Below, in pieces: positions 62,209-64,000 of a DNA stretch of 64,000 nt. The notes under the pieces were generated by a model. The model made no database searches. It was not told the DNA's origin and saw only the letters and a program-made list of their open reading frames with translations. The stretch is taken from positions 1,240,001 through 1,304,000 of the forward strand of contig NZ_OZ075108.1 in the NCBI RefSeq assembly GCF_964186625.1, written 5' to 3'. The first letter of the stretch is position 1, and the number at the start of each line of letters is the position of its first letter. Both the position numbers and the translations under genes were made by a program. This DNA is from Asticcacaulis sp. MM231 (lineage in GTDB: Bacteria; Pseudomonadota; Alphaproteobacteria; Caulobacterales; Caulobacteraceae).

Positions 62209-62750
62209 GTTTTCGCCAGTTCGCGCTCTATCGCGGCAACCAGGCGCGGATCATCGGCGGTGACGTCGGGCGCGAAACGCTCGACCACGTCGCCGTTTTT
62301 GCCGATCAGGAACTTCTCGAAATTCCACAGCACTTCGCCTTCCGGACTAACCGGGATGCCGAACTTTTCCAGACGTTCGCGCATCGGGCCGGCGCTGACA
62401 GCGTTCGGCCGGGCCTCGGTGAAGACATCATAGAGCGGGTGCTTATCGGCGCCGACGACGCTGATCTTGCTGAACAGGGGGAAGGTGACGTCATAGGTGG
62501 TCGAGCAGAAAGTGACGATATCTTCGTCAGTTCCGGGCTCCTGGAAGAGGAAATTGTTGGCGGGGAAGCCCAGAATCTCCAGCCCTTCGCCTGATTTTTC
62601 ACGATAGAGCGCTTCGAGCGCTTCATATTGCGGGGTCAGGCCGCACTTCGACGCGACATTCACCGCCAGCAGCACCTTGCCTTTGAACGCTTCGAGCGTG
62701 GTCGGCCGACCATCAATGCGTTTCAGGGGGATGTTATAGATGTCGGTCAT
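62205..62750 (-). CDS. glutathione peroxidase
   Basis: A 181-aa thiol peroxidase. Catalytic Cys36 in NVASKCGLTPQYEAL, Gln/Trp partners in LGFPANNFLFQEPGTDEDI and VLWNFEKFLIGKNGDVV. ATG at 62750 with GGAGTG upstream; the open frame extends further upstream without similarity. Reduces peroxides using thioredoxin or glutathione. Uses Cys, not Sec. Confidence 0.93.
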   Translation of the reverse strand: MTDIYNIPLKRIDGRPTTLEAFKGKVLLAVNVASKCGLTPQYEALEALYREKSGEGLEILGFPANNFLFQEPGTDEDIVTFCSTTYDVTFPLFSKISVVGADKHPLYDVFTEARPNAVSAGPMRERLEKFGIPVSPEGEVLWNFEKFLIGKNGDVVERFAPDVTADDPRLVAAIERELAKT

Positions 62751-62846
62751 GGGGCACTCCTTCGTCTGTAGGCTTTTAAGTGCTTTCTTCCTTGCGCTTT
62801 TGCAAGGGCGGAGGCACCCTATTGTCAACAACAAAGGAAGCCTGAC

Positions 62847-63203
62847 ATGCACACCATCGCCAATCTTATCGTCGGCCTCGTCGCCGTCCTGCATCTGGGC
62901 TTTCTCATTCTTGAGATGTTTTTGTGGCAGACGCCGTTCGGTCGCAAGACCTTCGGGCTGACGAAGGAGTTCGCCGCCGAATCCGCCAAGCTGGCGGCTA
63001 ATCAGGGGCTTTATAACGGTTTCCTCGCCGCCGGCCTGGTCTGGGGACTGCTGGCTGGCCATGACAGCTTCTATATCAAGGTCTTCTTCCTGAGCTGCGT
63101 GATCGTCGCGGGGCTCTATGGCGGCTTTACCGTCAAAAAGTCAATCCTCGTCATTCAGGCCTTGCCTGCGCTGGTGGCTCTGATACTGCTCCATCTGCCG
63201 TAA
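62847..63203 (+). CDS. DUF1304 membrane protein
   Basis: A 118-aa inner-membrane protein with about four helices (ANLIVGLVAVLHLGFLILEM, NGFLAAGLVWGLLAG, VFFLSCVIVAGLYGGFTV, ILVIQALPALVALILLHL). FGLTKEFAAESAKLAANQGLYNG is the family signature. Function unknown. Confidence 0.88.
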   Translation: MHTIANLIVGLVAVLHLGFLILEMFLWQTPFGRKTFGLTKEFAAESAKLAANQGLYNGFLAAGLVWGLLAGHDSFYIKVFFLSCVIVAGLYGGFTVKKSILVIQALPALVALILLHLP

Positions 63204-63218
63204 ACAAGGACGCGTACC

Positions 63219-63497
63219 ATGGAAGATCATCAACTCAGCAAAAGCCTGCAATCCATCGGCAAGTCCTGCTTCGTCAAGAATTTCGAACTGTTCAGCGATG
63301 CAGCTATTTCCGATCTCGACGCGATGCAGTTCCTGATGGATGATCAGGGCTACGAACAGACCGGCGCGCGCACCCGCGTCAGGGAAGGCCGCCGCATCAT
63401 CGAATCCGGTCGCGCCAAGGATGCGCTCAAGATCATCGCGGACGCCCGGCTTGAAGACAGCACGCTGGCGGACAAGGCCTATCGACTTAGTCTGTAG
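63219..63497 (+). CDS. hypothetical protein, 92 aa
   Basis: A small soluble, mostly helical protein (MEDHQLSKSLQSIGKSCFVK, and TRVREGRRIIESGRAKDALK). It lies 15 nt after the DUF1304 gene and 13 nt before the RluA-type gene, so it is probably in one operon. I do not recognise a family. Confidence 0.65.
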   Translation: MEDHQLSKSLQSIGKSCFVKNFELFSDAAISDLDAMQFLMDDQGYEQTGARTRVREGRRIIESGRAKDALKIIADARLEDSTLADKAYRLSL

Positions 63498-63510
63498 CTT
63501 TAACGACGAC

Positions 63511-64000
63511 ATGTCTGAAAGCGTCATCTTTGTCGACGATCATATGCTGGTGGCGGAAAAACCAGCGGGCCTTTTGAGTGTGCCCGGACGCTTGCCGCAG
63601 CATAAGGACTGCCTGATCACGCGCCTGCAAAGCCTCTATCCTGACGTCCTGACCGTACACCGGCTCGATATGGCGACGTCCGGCCTGATGGTCTTTGCGC
63701 GTGGGCCAGAGGTCCACCGCACGCTTTCAAAGGCCTTCGCTGACCGGCAGGTCGACAAGCGTTACATCGCGGTGGTGGCGGGTGACCTCAGCGCGGATGG
63801 CGAGGTCGACCTGCCGCTGATCAAGGACTGGCCCAACCGCCCGCGCCAGATGGTCGATCACGCCACCGGCAAGCCCTCGCTGACACGCTACCGCATCCTC
63901 GGGCGCGCGGAGGGCACAACGCGGATCGAACTGGAGCCCGTCACCGGGCGGACGCACCAGTTGCGGGTGCATATGATGGCGATCGGTCACCCGATTCTGG
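63511..64000 (+). CDS. RluA-family pseudouridine synthase, 3' end outside window
   Basis: First 163 codons of an rRNA/tRNA pseudouridine synthase. ADKPAGL-like VAEKPAGLLSVPGR, the catalytic HRLDMATSGLMVFARG (nucleophile Asp), KRYIAVVAG, and ELEPVTGRTHQLRVHMMAIGHPIL are all in place. No S4 domain at the start. Without the end I cannot choose between RluA, RluC, RluD and TruC. Confidence 0.92.
   Translation, partial: MSESVIFVDDHMLVAEKPAGLLSVPGRLPQHKDCLITRLQSLYPDVLTVHRLDMATSGLMVFARGPEVHRTLSKAFADRQVDKRYIAVVAGDLSADGEVDLPLIKDWPNRPRQMVDHATGKPSLTRYRILGRAEGTTRIELEPVTGRTHQLRVHMMAIGHPIL

Overview
The window looks like a chromosome segment of a Caulobacterales alphaproteobacterium, most likely Asticcacaulis or a close relative. 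Several things point there: large TonB-dependent receptors, an ExbB/ExbD/TonB cluster, DUF2336 signalling proteins, TTAA-N7-TTAA CtrA-type boxes, a tRNA-His with G1:U72 and A73 and no encoded G-1 (an alphaproteobacterial trait), and the gene order aroB-aroK / xerD / accA. The genus is an inference; no rRNA is present.

Layout. 1-11.5 kb is a plant-polysaccharide (probably glucuronoxylan) utilisation locus: a partial Oar-like TonB receptor, a LacI-type regulator, a FadR/GntR-type regulator, a hexuronate-type MFS transporter, a GH43 xylosidase/arabinofuranosidase and a second TonB receptor. A gluconate-type permease follows at 11.8-13.1 kb. 13.2-21.3 kb is a full kdpFABCDE potassium uptake operon led by an extra 31-aa membrane peptide. 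22-25 kb holds exbB, exbD and two tonB genes that would energise the receptors. 25-28 kb has an M48 lipoprotein protease, tRNA-His, a FAD amine oxidase and a lytic transglycosylase behind a CtrA-type box. 28-36 kb is rich in signalling genes: a hybrid kinase lacking both phospho-acceptor residues, two DUF2336 proteins, an HPt protein, NAD kinase and an unrecognised protein. 37-41.5 kb is an RND efflux pair. 41.5-47.6 kb has a decayed GxxExxY gene, a CNNM/CorC protein, aroB, aroK, xerD, a VapBC toxin-antitoxin pair and accA. 47.7-55.5 kb is housekeeping: an outer-membrane protein, MscS channel, tadA, an RluB-like synthase with a long repeat tail, rsmD, a small CtrA/DnaA-box gene, mutL and a PPOX protein. 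55.5-57.8 kb is an IS110-family element inserted in a small operon. 57.9-64 kb has a Fur-boxed siderophore receptor, an esterase, a histidine kinase, glutathione peroxidase, a DUF1304 protein and a partial RluA-type synthase.

Two observations stand out. First, the IS110 element has a structured, non-coding ~285-bp leader. The 7-mer TCTCCTA (+ strand) occurs at both ends of the element and in two predicted RNA loops, which is the arrangement expected of a bridge RNA and its target/donor. Second, four genes (the LacI regulator, the gluconate permease, kdpB and aroB) each carry one extra T on the + strand that breaks an otherwise complete reading frame. This suggests systematic sequence error more than four independent pseudogenes.
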